From the NCBI RefSeq assembly GCF_023630705.1, contig NZ_JALQEM010000028.1:310001-374000 (forward strand): a stretch of DNA of 64,000 nt, read 5' to 3'. A program made the position numbers and the translations under genes. This stretch comes from Caballeronia sp. GAFFF1. GTDB taxonomy: Bacteria > Pseudomonadota > Gammaproteobacteria > Burkholderiales > Burkholderiaceae. Of this stretch, positions 9,363 to 16,771 are shown one piece after another. Position 1 is the stretch's first letter. Each line of letters begins with the position of its first letter. Below the pieces are notes generated by a model. That model ran no database searches, was not told the origin of the DNA, and saw only the letters and a program-made list of their open reading frames with translations.

Positions 9363-11246
9363 TTACAGGCCCGCGCCGTGATCCGCGTTTGCGCTGCCGC
9401 GGACGTCGAACTCGACCTTCCAGCGTTCCTGCGACCCGCGCGGGACCGCTTCGAGTTCCAGCGTGCCGGCTTCGGTCACGCGCGCGTGCAGCTTGACCGG
9501 CACCACCTCGCCCGGCGTGCGTCCTTCGGACGGCAGCGATGCTTCGATTTCCTCCAGTTCCTGCAATTCGTCCGGCTGCCAGTAATCGAGCAGCGTGCCG
9601 ACCTGATCCTGTCTGCGCACCGACGAGCCGAAGAAGCGGAAATGCACCGGCTCGCCGACGACGAGCCCGAACTCTTGCGCCGGCAATGCCGCGTCGGTGC
9701 CTTCCTCCATGCCGAACGGCGCGACGCAGAGCGCGGACACGGGCGGCTCGAGCCCAGGCACGGCCGGCATGGCCGATTCGACCGCCACGTAATACGCCCG
9801 CGCCGTGCCGCCGCGAATGCGCACGCCCTTGCCACGCCGCACGTAGCCGTAATACGCCGCGCCACGCGCCACGGCGAGGTCCAGGTCCGCGCCTTCGAGC
9901 AGCCGCGCGGGCGGCGCGTTCTCGGCGGCGAGCCACGCGTTGAGCGTCGTCATGACGCGTTCGACGAGCAAGTGCGACTTGAACACGCCGCCGTTGAACA
10001 GCACGGCGGTGGGGTGCAAGAGCGTCGCGCCGGGCGGCACTTCGCGCTGGATGCCCTCGACTTCGGCGAGCGCGTTCACTTGCCGGCCGAGGAACGCGGC
10101 CAGATGGCGCGTGACGGCCGCATCCTGCGCATACGGCAGCCCGAGTTTCGTGAGACCGACGCGGGCGCGTGTCACCGGGCGGGCGGACGCATCCACTTGC
10201 GGGAAAAAGCCTTCGAGCAAAATCTGCGTGAGCTCGGCGCGCGTGAGTTCGGTGCGCAGCGATCCGCCGATGAGCTTCGAGCCGCGGCTCGGCACGACGA
10301 GCGGCACCGTGTCGGTATTCGGATCGGAAAGCAGCGTTTCCTTTGCCGACCGGCACGCGTAGGTCAGCGCGCGCAACTGCCACGGATCGGGCTGCGTGCC
10401 TTGAGTGGCGAGCTTGCGGGCGACGACGTGCGCGAGCGCCAGGTCCATGTTGTCGCCGCCGAGCAGAATGTGCTCGCCGACCGCCACGCGATGCAGTTCG
10501 AGATTGCCTTCGCGCTCGACCACCGCGATCAGCGACAAGTCGGTCGTGCCGCCGCCGACATCGACGACGAGAATCACGTCGCCCACCTTGACCTGCTTGC
10601 GCCAGCCGCCGCCCGACTTCTGGATCCAGCTATAGAGCGCCGCCTGCGGTTCTTCGAGCAGCGTCATGCGCGCGTAGCCGGCGGCCGCGGCCGCTTCGGC
10701 CGTGAGCTCGCGGGCGGCGGGATCGAAAGAGGCGGGGATCGTCACCGTGACGTCCTGCTGATCGAACGGCGCGTCCGGATGCGCGTGGTTCCACGCCTCG
10801 CGCAGATGCGTCAGATAGCGCACCGAGCTTTCCAGCGGCGACACGCGCTCGACTTCCTCGGGCGCGTCGGCCGGGAGGATCGCGGCGCGCCGGTCCACGC
10901 CGGGGTGGCATAGCCAGCTTTTCGCGCTCGACACGAGCCGAATGGGCGTGCCCGCGCCGCGGCTGCGCGCCAGTTCGCCGACGATGAAGGGCCGGTCCTG
11001 CGTCCACGGCAGCGTCAGGTCGCCGGGCGCGAGTTCGTTCGGATGCGGCAAGTAGAGGAACGACGGCAGCAGATCGCGCTCCTCGGCGGCGCCGGGCGCG
11101 GTCAACTGGGCGATGGACAGCACGCCCTGCGCGGTCTTTTCGCCGTCGCTCGCGGACAAATCCACGTACGACAGCGCGCAATGCGTCGTGCCGAGATCGA
11201 CGCCGATCGAATAGCGCGGCGTGTTTTGCTGGTCGAAGTCGCTCAT
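9363..11246 (-). CDS. Hsp70 family protein
   Basis: A 627-residue DnaK-like protein with YSIGVDLGTTHCALSYVD at the N-terminus and VDVGGGTTDLSLIAV in the second phosphate loop. The ATPase core is followed by a short divergent C-terminal part that ends without an EEVD tail and does not look like a normal DnaK substrate-binding domain and lid. Its ATG overlaps the DUF2760 stop (ATGA), so the genes are translationally coupled. It is paralogous to the next gene: both share GxDLGT, LPSFLYLPHPNEL/LPSLRYHPAPGEL-type blocks and SSAKSWL. No DnaJ or GrpE gene is nearby. Confidence 0.9.
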   Translation of the reverse strand: MSDFDQQNTPRYSIGVDLGTTHCALSYVDLSASDGEKTAQGVLSIAQLTAPGAAEERDLLPSFLYLPHPNELAPGDLTLPWTQDRPFIVGELARSRGAGTPIRLVSSAKSWLCHPGVDRRAAILPADAPEEVERVSPLESSVRYLTHLREAWNHAHPDAPFDQQDVTVTIPASFDPAARELTAEAAAAAGYARMTLLEEPQAALYSWIQKSGGGWRKQVKVGDVILVVDVGGGTTDLSLIAVVEREGNLELHRVAVGEHILLGGDNMDLALAHVVARKLATQGTQPDPWQLRALTYACRSAKETLLSDPNTDTVPLVVPSRGSKLIGGSLRTELTRAELTQILLEGFFPQVDASARPVTRARVGLTKLGLPYAQDAAVTRHLAAFLGRQVNALAEVEGIQREVPPGATLLHPTAVLFNGGVFKSHLLVERVMTTLNAWLAAENAPPARLLEGADLDLAVARGAAYYGYVRRGKGVRIRGGTARAYYVAVESAMPAVPGLEPPVSALCVAPFGMEEGTDAALPAQEFGLVVGEPVHFRFFGSSVRRQDQVGTLLDYWQPDELQELEEIEASLPSEGRTPGEVVPVKLHARVTEAGTLELEAVPRGSQERWKVEFDVRGSANADHGAGL

Positions 11247-11836
11247 AGCTCCACCTCCGCCGGGGCGACGATGCTCGCGTCATGCGTCTCGGCGAGCTTC
11301 GGCAGGCGCGTTGCCTCGACCTTCCATCCGCGATGGCTGATGCTGCCGTTGAACGGCGGCTTGCCGACGACGTTGCCCGTGAGACGCACGGCGCTTGCGT
11401 CGAAGCCGTCTTGCAGCGTGATGCGGCTGCCTTCCGCTTCGCTGCGCACCGGCTTGATGGTGAAGTGCTCGCGTAGCACGGCGCGGCAGCCGTCGTGCAC
11501 GAGGCGCGCGGCCGCGCCGATGTCGGCGTCGCTGTAATTGGCGATGTCTTCCTCGACGAAATCGATGAAGCGCGCGTCGCGCTGGAGCAGGCCCAGCAAC
11601 TGGAGCGCGGCGACCGGGCTCGCTTCCTTCAAGGGCGAGGGCGCGGGCGTTGCCGGGGCAACGGGCGCTACGGGCGCTGCGGCGGGCGCGGGCGTCTTGA
11701 TGGGCGCTTCGGGCGCGTCGGGCGCTTCGCGCAGACGCTGCACGCGGCCGGCGAACGCGCTGTTGCCGAGAATGCCGAAAAAGGTGCCAAAAGCGATGGA
11801 CAGCCGGCCGAAAAAGGACGGATTCATGTCGGTCAT
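11243..11836 (-). CDS. DUF2760 domain-containing protein
   Basis: A 197-residue protein that is first in the operon with two Hsp70 paralogues. The N-terminus (MNPSFFGRLSIAFGTFFGIL) is hydrophobic and may anchor it to the membrane. A Pro/Ala linker (about residues 45-70) leads to the conserved C-terminal DUF2760 domain with LLGLLQRDARFIDFVEEDI and GSISHRGWKVE. AGGAG lies eight bases before the ATG at 11836. DUF2760 proteins are found almost always with these Hsp70-like genes, suggesting a shared function such as an adaptor, which is not proven. Confidence 0.85.
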   Translation of the reverse strand: MTDMNPSFFGRLSIAFGTFFGILGNSAFAGRVQRLREAPDAPEAPIKTPAPAAAPVAPVAPATPAPSPLKEASPVAALQLLGLLQRDARFIDFVEEDIANYSDADIGAAARLVHDGCRAVLREHFTIKPVRSEAEGSRITLQDGFDASAVRLTGNVVGKPPFNGSISHRGWKVEATRLPKLAETHDASIVAPAEVEL

Positions 11837-12252
11837 GGATGATGCTCCTGTAGGCCGCGTTCGAGGACGACCTCATCCTCGGGCGGCGCGGGTGGCCGAG
11901 TTCGGTGGCTGACCGGCCACAAAGGGCCGGTTGCCGTGGATGCTGCGTCGGCGCGAGATGCATCGCGCGCCGGTGAGACGAGAGCAGGAAACGCCGGGGC
12001 GTTCGTGCCTCATCCCGTTATTGTCCATGAAGTTGCGGATCACGCGGGAAAACATCCTCGCGGGCGGGTTTGGGCTGGCCGCTCGCCGGGGGCGTCGCGC
12101 GTGGCGGCGGCGCTCATTCTCGGGATTTGCGGGGGTAAGTCAAGGCGGGGCGAGGCGGGGTGCGGGTTGGTGCGGGGGGCACGCATCGCCCGACGCGGCT
12201 CCGCACACCGATTCTTGCTGAATGCGCTATCTCCGGCGTGATCGGCGCGGCT
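11837..12252. other. Intergenic region, DUF2760 operon / nasS
   Basis: About 415 bases lie between the start of the Hsp70 operon and the end of nasS, both leftward. The part next to 11836 must hold the operon promoter, but no convincing -35/-10 pair stands out. The remainder is G-rich and no open frame in it has a ribosome-binding site. Confidence 0.5.
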
Positions 12253-13380
12253 TCAGGCTCTCACATCAAACCCACGCACATACGCCACCGCATCGCGGCC
12301 ATCCCACACGCGGCCGTCGCAGAGGGTCGCGGCTTGCCCTTCCGCAGGAATCGGCACGCCCGAAGCGCCCGCCGCCTCGCGGTACAGAGCGGTCTGGTTC
12401 ACGGCGGCGGCAACGGCCGCGTCGTCGCCCTCGTCGGTGAGCATGCCCCATCGACGGTACTGCGTGATGAACCACAAGCCCTCGGAGGCGCGCGGATAGT
12501 TGACCGCGCCTTCATCGAAAAAGCGCACCGGCGCGATGCCGCGCGGCGAGCCGAGCCGTGCAGCGATCAGTTCGCGCGGCACGCTCAGCAAGTCGGACGA
12601 AGCCAACGCTCGCGTAATCTCCGCGCGGTGCTCGGGTCGGTCAACCCACGCGCACGCGTCGAGCATCGTGCGCACCAGCGCGCGCGCGGTATTCGGGTAA
12701 AGCGCGACGAAATCGCGCCGGCAGGCGAGCACCTTCTCCGGATGATCCGGCCATATCTCGCTCGTATGGACGACCGTGCGTCCCGCGCCGCGCGCTTCGG
12801 CGACACCGTGCCACGGCTCGCCCGCGCAGAAGCCGTCGAGCGTGCCTTCGGCGAGCGCCTCGGCCATGCGCGGCGGCGGAATCACCACGCTGCGCACGTC
12901 GCGCAGCGGATGCACGCCATTTGCCGCCAGCCAGTAGTAGAGCCACATGGCATGCGTGCCGGTCGGGAACGTCTGCGCGATAACCGGCACGCGATCGAGC
13001 GATGCCAGCGCGTCCTTCACGCTTGCACCTTCGCGGATCGCGTCGGCAATCGGATTCGACAGCGTGATCGCCTGCCCGTTGCGATTGAGCACCATGAGCA
13101 CGGCCATGTCGGCTTGCGGCCCGCCGATGCCGAGCTGCACGCCATAGACGAGCCCGTAGAGCGCGTGCGCCGCGTCGAGTTCGCCCGACAGAAGCTTGTC
13201 GCGCACGACGGCCCACGACGGCTGCCGGCACAACTCGATTTCGATGCCGTGGCGCTGTCCCATCTCGCGCAGCGCGGCGGCGGCGAGCGGCGCGGCGTCG
13301 CTGAGCGCGACGAAGCCGAGCCGCAGATGCGTGCGTTCGGGCGCGTGCGTGGCAGATGAAGCGGATTTGGGCGAATTCAT
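12253..13380 (-). CDS. nasS: NasS-like nitrate sensor (CmpA/NrtA-type binding protein)
   Basis: A 375-residue periplasmic-binding-protein fold of the nitrate-binding NrtA/CmpA group, but without any signal peptide (MNSPKSASSATHAPERTHLR), so it is cytoplasmic. Conserved blocks include LRLGFVALSDAAPL, ALYGLVYGVQLGIGG, LGSPRGIAPVRFF and DGLWFI-like ASEGLWFITQYRRW. In Paracoccus, Azotobacter and pseudomonads NasS binds nitrate and nitrite and releases the antiterminator NasT when ligand is present. It follows nasT by 20 bases in the leftward cobA-nasT-nasS operon, opposite the nitrate genes. Function is assigned from family and context. Confidence 0.88.
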   Translation of the reverse strand: MNSPKSASSATHAPERTHLRLGFVALSDAAPLAAAALREMGQRHGIEIELCRQPSWAVVRDKLLSGELDAAHALYGLVYGVQLGIGGPQADMAVLMVLNRNGQAITLSNPIADAIREGASVKDALASLDRVPVIAQTFPTGTHAMWLYYWLAANGVHPLRDVRSVVIPPPRMAEALAEGTLDGFCAGEPWHGVAEARGAGRTVVHTSEIWPDHPEKVLACRRDFVALYPNTARALVRTMLDACAWVDRPEHRAEITRALASSDLLSVPRELIAARLGSPRGIAPVRFFDEGAVNYPRASEGLWFITQYRRWGMLTDEGDDAAVAAAVNQTALYREAAGASGVPIPAEGQAATLCDGRVWDGRDAVAYVRGFDVRA

Positions 13381-13400
13381 GACTTGATTGGGAGTACTGT

Positions 13401-13976
13401 CTAACCGAGCAGGTCGGCCACGGAAAGAAGCTGACGGGCGATTTCCGCGACTTTCATGCCCTGATCCATCGCGCGTTTGCGCAGCGTGGCATAAGCGTCG
13501 TTTTCCGACATGCCGCGCCGTTCCATCAGCAAGCGCTTTGCGCGGTCGATGAGCTTGCGTTGCGCGAGTTCGTTCTCGACTTGTTCCAGCCGCAGCCGCA
13601 GTCGCGCCTCGTGAGCGAAGCGCGCGAGCGCGACTTCGATGATCGGCGCGAGCCGCTCCGGCGCGAGGCCCTCGACCGAATAGGCTGTCACGCCCGCGCC
13701 GACGGCCGCGCGGATGAACTGCTGGTTCGCGTCGTTGCTGAACATCAGCACGGGGCGCGGCGCGGCCTGGTTCATCACCGCGAGCTGTTCGAGCGTGTCG
13801 CGCGAAGGGGAGTCTGTGTCGATGATGACGACATCCGGCTTCTGGCTCTCGACGGCCGCATGCAGCATGGCAGGCGCGGCGACCTCGGCGAGCATCTCAT
13901 AGCCCATGCGGGCGAGCTGATCGCGAAGATCGCCGATGGGCTTGGCTGTGTCGGTGACGAGTAGGACGCGAAGCAT
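13401..13976 (-). CDS. nasT: NasT, ANTAR-domain antiterminator
   Basis: A 191-residue protein with an N-terminal receiver-like domain (MLRVLLVTDTAKP, VVIIDTDSPSRDTLEQL) and a C-terminal ANTAR RNA-binding domain from about residue 125 (RKLIDRAKRLLMERRGMSENDAYATLRKRAMD). NasT binds paired hexaloop hairpins in nas leader RNA and blocks a terminator when NasS releases it on nitrate. The ATG at 13976 is used because the receiver fold begins there; the ribosome-binding site is weak. It sits between cobA and nasS. Two candidate targets are in this window, at 14931-15005 (its own operon) and 15302-15374. Confidence 0.93.
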   Translation of the reverse strand: MLRVLLVTDTAKPIGDLRDQLARMGYEMLAEVAAPAMLHAAVESQKPDVVIIDTDSPSRDTLEQLAVMNQAAPRPVLMFSNDANQQFIRAAVGAGVTAYSVEGLAPERLAPIIEVALARFAHEARLRLRLEQVENELAQRKLIDRAKRLLMERRGMSENDAYATLRKRAMDQGMKVAEIARQLLSVADLLG

Positions 13977-14082
13977 CTGTTGAACGGAAAGCGGTGTTCG
14001 GGGTATCGGTGGATTCGACTCTAACGCACGGCGCCACGAACGAAAACCTGGCCGAATGGCATAGGCCGCATGACGGCGTCGC

Positions 14083-14856
14083 TCAGGCCGCGTGAGCGAA
14101 ACCGGGCTCGCGGCGCGCCGCAAACTCGACCGCTTCGCCGATCGCTCCGCCCACGAAGATCACTGCCGGGCTGCCAAGCCCGGCTGCGGCAGCATCGCTG
14201 GCAAGGCGATCGAGCGTGGTCACGAGCCGCTGCTCATGCGCCGAGCCCGCGTGCTGCACGACCGCCGCCGGCGTGCCGGCGGGCAGCGCGTCGAGCAGCG
14301 TCGCCGCGATGCTCGCAATGCGGCTCATCCCCATGTAGATGGCGAGCGTCATGCCGGTGGCCGCAAGCGCGCGCCAGTCCGGCTCGCCGTGGTCCTGCAT
14401 GTGCGCGGTCACGAAGGTCACGCCCTGGCAATGGTCGCGATGCGTGAGCGACACGCCGAGACTCGCCGCCGCCGCAAAGCCCGACGACACCCCGTTCACG
14501 ATGTCCACCGGAATGCCCGCGCCGCGCAGCGCGGTCAACTCCTCGCCTGCGCGACCGAACAACAGCGCGTCGCCGCCCTTCACGCGCACCACGTGCAGGC
14601 CCTTCTTCGCGTAACGCTGCATGAGGCGCTCGATGAACGCCTGAGGCGTGGACTTGCAGCCGCCGCGTTTTCCCACGCGAATCACGCGAGCGCGCGGCGC
14701 CAGCGTGACGATGTCCTGATTCGCGAGGTCGTCGAGCAGAAGTATGTCCGCTGCGGCGAGCACGTTGGCGGCGCGGATGGTCAGCAGATCGAGGTCGCCC
14801 GGGCCTGCGCTCAGCAGCGTCACTTTGCCTGGGTTCTTCGCGGGAGTGGTGCTCAT
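14083..14856 (-). CDS. cobA: Uroporphyrinogen-III C-methyltransferase
   Basis: A 257-residue SAM-dependent methyltransferase that converts uroporphyrinogen III to precorrin-2, the first step to siroheme. Motifs: VTLLSAGPGDLDLLTIRA at the N-terminus, then VIRVGKRGG, VRVKGGDALLFGRAGEE and GVSSGFAAAASLGVSLTHRD. Siroheme is the cofactor of NirB, which explains its place in the nitrate island. The ATG at 14856 is preceded by GGACCGAAT. The frame extends to 14976, but those codons fall in the regulatory leader. No CysG dehydrogenase/ferrochelatase is fused. Confidence 0.93.
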   Translation of the reverse strand: MSTTPAKNPGKVTLLSAGPGDLDLLTIRAANVLAAADILLLDDLANQDIVTLAPRARVIRVGKRGGCKSTPQAFIERLMQRYAKKGLHVVRVKGGDALLFGRAGEELTALRGAGIPVDIVNGVSSGFAAAASLGVSLTHRDHCQGVTFVTAHMQDHGEPDWRALAATGMTLAIYMGMSRIASIAATLLDALPAGTPAAVVQHAGSAHEQRLVTTLDRLASDAAAAGLGSPAVIFVGGAIGEAVEFAARREPGFAHAA

Positions 14857-14903
14857 ATTCGGTCCTGTATCGCATGTTGCTGGAATCGGCGCGGCGAACG
14901 CGG

Positions 14904-14936
14904 AAAGCGTCCGCTCGTGTCGGGCACGAGGGACGC
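14904..14936 (-). terminator. Leader terminator of cobA-nasT-nasS (NasT-controlled)
   Basis: On the minus strand GCGTCC-CTCGTG (14936-14925) pairs with CACGAG-C-GGACGC (14919-14907), with one bulged C, and is followed by TTTCC. The T-run is short, so termination may be partial. The 5' arm shares GCGTCC with the 3' arm of the upstream ANTAR hairpin at 14931-14944, so the two structures exclude each other. Confidence 0.65.
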
Positions 14937-15005
14937 CGTTGTCCGTGGTTCGCAGTCGGTGCGTTCGATCCGTCAATACTCATGCGCCAACGGCGCCGTT
15001 GCCGT
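14931..15005 (-). promoter_or_regulatory. ANTAR (NasT) RNA target in the cobA-nasT-nasS leader
   Basis: Two hairpins with the same hexaloop AACGGC lie in the leftward leader. Hairpin 1 is ACGGC-AACGGC-GCCGT (15005-14990). Hairpin 2 is GGAC-AACGGC-GTCC (14944-14931). Both loops have A at position 1 and G at position 4, the known ANTAR recognition bases. Hairpin 2 overlaps the terminator stem, as expected for an antitermination switch. The predicted sigma-54 start near 15009 places hairpin 1 at the very 5' end. Confidence 0.75.
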
Positions 15006-15020
15006 GGCGTTCTTTCCAAT

Positions 15021-15035
15021 GCAATAAGCGGGCCA
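15021..15035 (-). promoter_or_regulatory. Sigma-54 promoter for cobA-nasT-nasS
   Basis: The minus strand reads TGGCCCGCTTATTGC, with GG and GC at the exact -24/-12 spacing of sigma-54 promoters and one deviation from TGGCACG-N4-TTGC. Transcription would begin near 15009, about 150 bases before cobA. Confidence 0.7.
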
Positions 15036-15135
15036 TTTTCTGTGTGGATGCCATCCGCCATGAAGAAGTCGCGTGAACAGTGGAGATCAGCGTGCGCTAA
15101 CCGGTGCGTACACACGAAGCAGCGAATCGCCCTTC

Positions 15136-15219
15136 GCACGCGATGAGTGCTGCGTCGCACCATCGCTGTGCCGGCGTGCATCCGAATGCGACGCGCGATG
15201 GATGCACGCAACGAGTGCG
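15136..15219. promoter_or_regulatory. Three NtrC-like enhancer dyads
   Basis: Three GCAC-N7-GTGC dyads occur at 15136-15150, 15157-15171 and 15204-15218; the last is part of TGCACGCAACGAGTGCG. NtrC sites have the form TGCACY-N5-RGTGCA, i.e. GCAC-N7-GTGC. The first two are 21 bases apart, two helical turns. The cluster lies 55-135 bases above the rightward sigma-54 promoter and 100-185 above the leftward one, so it can serve both. Confidence 0.65.
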
Positions 15220-15271
15220 CCTTGCGCTCACAGCCTTATGCCGCAAGCGAGAGCGGACGATGCCACGCGCA

Positions 15272-15286
15272 TGGCATAGCCCTTGC
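15272..15286 (+). promoter_or_regulatory. Sigma-54 promoter for the nitrate transporter-nirBD-nasA operon
   Basis: TGGCATAGCCCTTGC matches TGGCAC-N5-TTGC with correct GG/GC spacing. Transcription should start near 15298, four bases before the first ANTAR hairpin. Together with the NtrC-like dyads upstream it indicates activation under nitrogen limitation. Confidence 0.78.
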
Positions 15287-15301
15287 CTTTAGTCTCGCCA
15301 T

Positions 15302-15374
15302 CGGATCAACGGCGATCCGTCCTGAACATAGCGCCCGGCGAATTGAAGCCAAGTGGGCACGGACAACGGCGTCC
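15302..15374 (+). promoter_or_regulatory. ANTAR (NasT) RNA target in the nitrate operon leader
   Basis: Hairpin 1 is CGGATC-AACGGC-GATCCG (15302-15319); hairpin 2 is GGAC-AACGGC-GTCC (15361-15374). Both hexaloops are AACGGC, with A1 and G4 as required by ANTAR proteins. Hairpin 2 is identical over 14 bases to the one in the opposite leader. Its 3' arm overlaps the 5' arm of the terminator at 15368, so NasT binding should stop terminator folding. Confidence 0.82.
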
Positions 15375-15419
15375 CCTGCATCTGGCCATCGGCCGGATGC
15401 GCGGGACGCCTTTCTTTTT
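15368..15419 (+). terminator. Leader terminator upstream of the nitrate transporter
   Basis: GGCGTCCC (15368-15375) pairs with GGGACGCC (15403-15410), with an inner stem formed by GCATC and GATGC and by GGCC/GGCC. TTTCTTTTT follows. It ends 11 bases before the transporter ATG at 15431. It is a classic intrinsic terminator in a leader, the element that NasT would overcome. Confidence 0.85.
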
Positions 15420-15430
15420 GCGGAAAGACG

Positions 15431-16756
15431 ATGGATAAAGCCACCCGGATCGATCTCTTCAGCTTGCGCACGGCGCCGATGCGCGCCTTCCATCTCACGT
15501 GGATGGCGTTCTTTGTGTGCTTCTTCGCGTGGTTCGCGTGCGCGCCGCTCATGCCGCTCATCAAGCATGAATACGGACTCAACGCGGACCAGATCGCCAA
15601 CATCAACATCGCAGCGGTCGCGGTGACGATTCTCGTGCGGCTCGTGGTCGGCCCGATGTGCGACCGCTTCGGCCCGCGCAAGGTGTATAGCGCGCTGTTG
15701 CTTGTCGGCGCGGTGCCGGTCATCGGCGCGGCGCTTTCCACGGGATACGACAGCTTTCTGTGGTGCCGTCTCGCGATCGGCGCGATCGGCGCGAGCTTCG
15801 TCATCACGCAGTACCACACGTCGGTGATGTTCGCGCCGAACGTCGTGGGCACGGCCAACGCGACGACCGCGGGCTGGGGCAACGCAGGCGCGGGCGCGGC
15901 GCAAGCCGTCGTGCCCTTGCTCGTGGCGGCGGCGATTGCATTGGGCGCAGGCGAAGCCTCGGCATGGCGTATCGCGCTGATCGTGCCGGGCCTGGCGATG
16001 CCTGTGATGGCCTTCTTCTACTGGCGCTATACGCAGGACTGCCCGCAAGGCGACTTCGCGCAATTGCGTCGCGCCGGCATCGCCATCGACGGCGGCAAGA
16101 AGGGCGGCTGGCAGAGCTTTCTCACCGCCTGCGCGAACTATCGCGTATGGATGCTCTTCGTGACGTATGGCGCGTGCTTCGGCGTCGAGGTGTTCATCCA
16201 CAACATCGCGGCGGTCTATTACGTCGATCACTTCGGGTTGTCGCTCGGTCAGGCAGGCATGGCGGCGGGCAGCTTCGGTTTGCTCGCACTGTTCGCCCGC
16301 GCCCTCGGCGGCTGGCTCTCGGATAAAGCCGCCGCGCGGCGCGGCCTCGACATACGCGCGACGCTGCTCTTCGTGCTGATCGCGGGCGAGGGCGTCGGTC
16401 TCTATGCGTTCGCTCACGCGGACAGCATCGCGCTCGCCGTCATCGCAATGATCGCGTTCGGTCTCTTCACGCACATGGCATGCGGCGCCACGTATGCGCT
16501 CGTGCCGTTCATCGACCGCAAGGCGCTCGGCGGCGTGGCCGGCGTGATCGGCGCGGGCGGCAATGCGGGCGCGGTGGCTGCGGGCTTTCTGATGAAGGGC
16601 GTCGGCAATGTGCAGCAGACGCTCTCGCTGCTCGGCGTGCTGGTCGCGGGCTCCGCGCTGTGCGCCATCGCCGTGCGCTTCTCTCCCGAACACAAGGCCC
16701 GCGAAGCCGCGCTGCGCGAAAGCGCGCTCGCAGTCAATAACGGCGTTGCCCACTGA
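15431..16756 (+). CDS. narK: NNP-family nitrate/nitrite transporter
   Basis: A 441-residue major-facilitator transporter of the nitrate-nitrite porter family with about 12 membrane helices. The nitrate signature glycine-rich motif GWGNAGAGAAQAVVP and the second GVIGAGGNAGAVAAGFL are both visible, as are the loop motifs MCDRFGPRK and GGWLSDKAAARRG. It imports nitrate for assimilation (named narK or nasA in different species). The ATG at 15431 follows the leader terminator by 11 bases; the frame upstream is the leader. It is the first gene of a five-gene operon with nirB 15 bases downstream. Confidence 0.93.
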   Translation: MDKATRIDLFSLRTAPMRAFHLTWMAFFVCFFAWFACAPLMPLIKHEYGLNADQIANINIAAVAVTILVRLVVGPMCDRFGPRKVYSALLLVGAVPVIGAALSTGYDSFLWCRLAIGAIGASFVITQYHTSVMFAPNVVGTANATTAGWGNAGAGAAQAVVPLLVAAAIALGAGEASAWRIALIVPGLAMPVMAFFYWRYTQDCPQGDFAQLRRAGIAIDGGKKGGWQSFLTACANYRVWMLFVTYGACFGVEVFIHNIAAVYYVDHFGLSLGQAGMAAGSFGLLALFARALGGWLSDKAAARRGLDIRATLLFVLIAGEGVGLYAFAHADSIALAVIAMIAFGLFTHMACGATYALVPFIDRKALGGVAGVIGAGGNAGAVAAGFLMKGVGNVQQTLSLLGVLVAGSALCAIAVRFSPEHKAREAALRESALAVNNGVAH

Positions 16757-16771
16757 GGAAAGGTCACTGTC

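Noticed and set aside
7833-10913. 1026-codon frame antisense to the two Hsp70 genes
   Set aside because: No start signal, shadow composition, and the opposite strand encodes clear Hsp70 proteins.
15260-15277. ATGCCA-CGCGCA-TGGCAT hairpin as an ANTAR hairpin of the nitrate leader
   Set aside because: Its loop lacks A at position 1, it lies upstream of the predicted start, and its right arm is the -24 region of the sigma-54 promoter.
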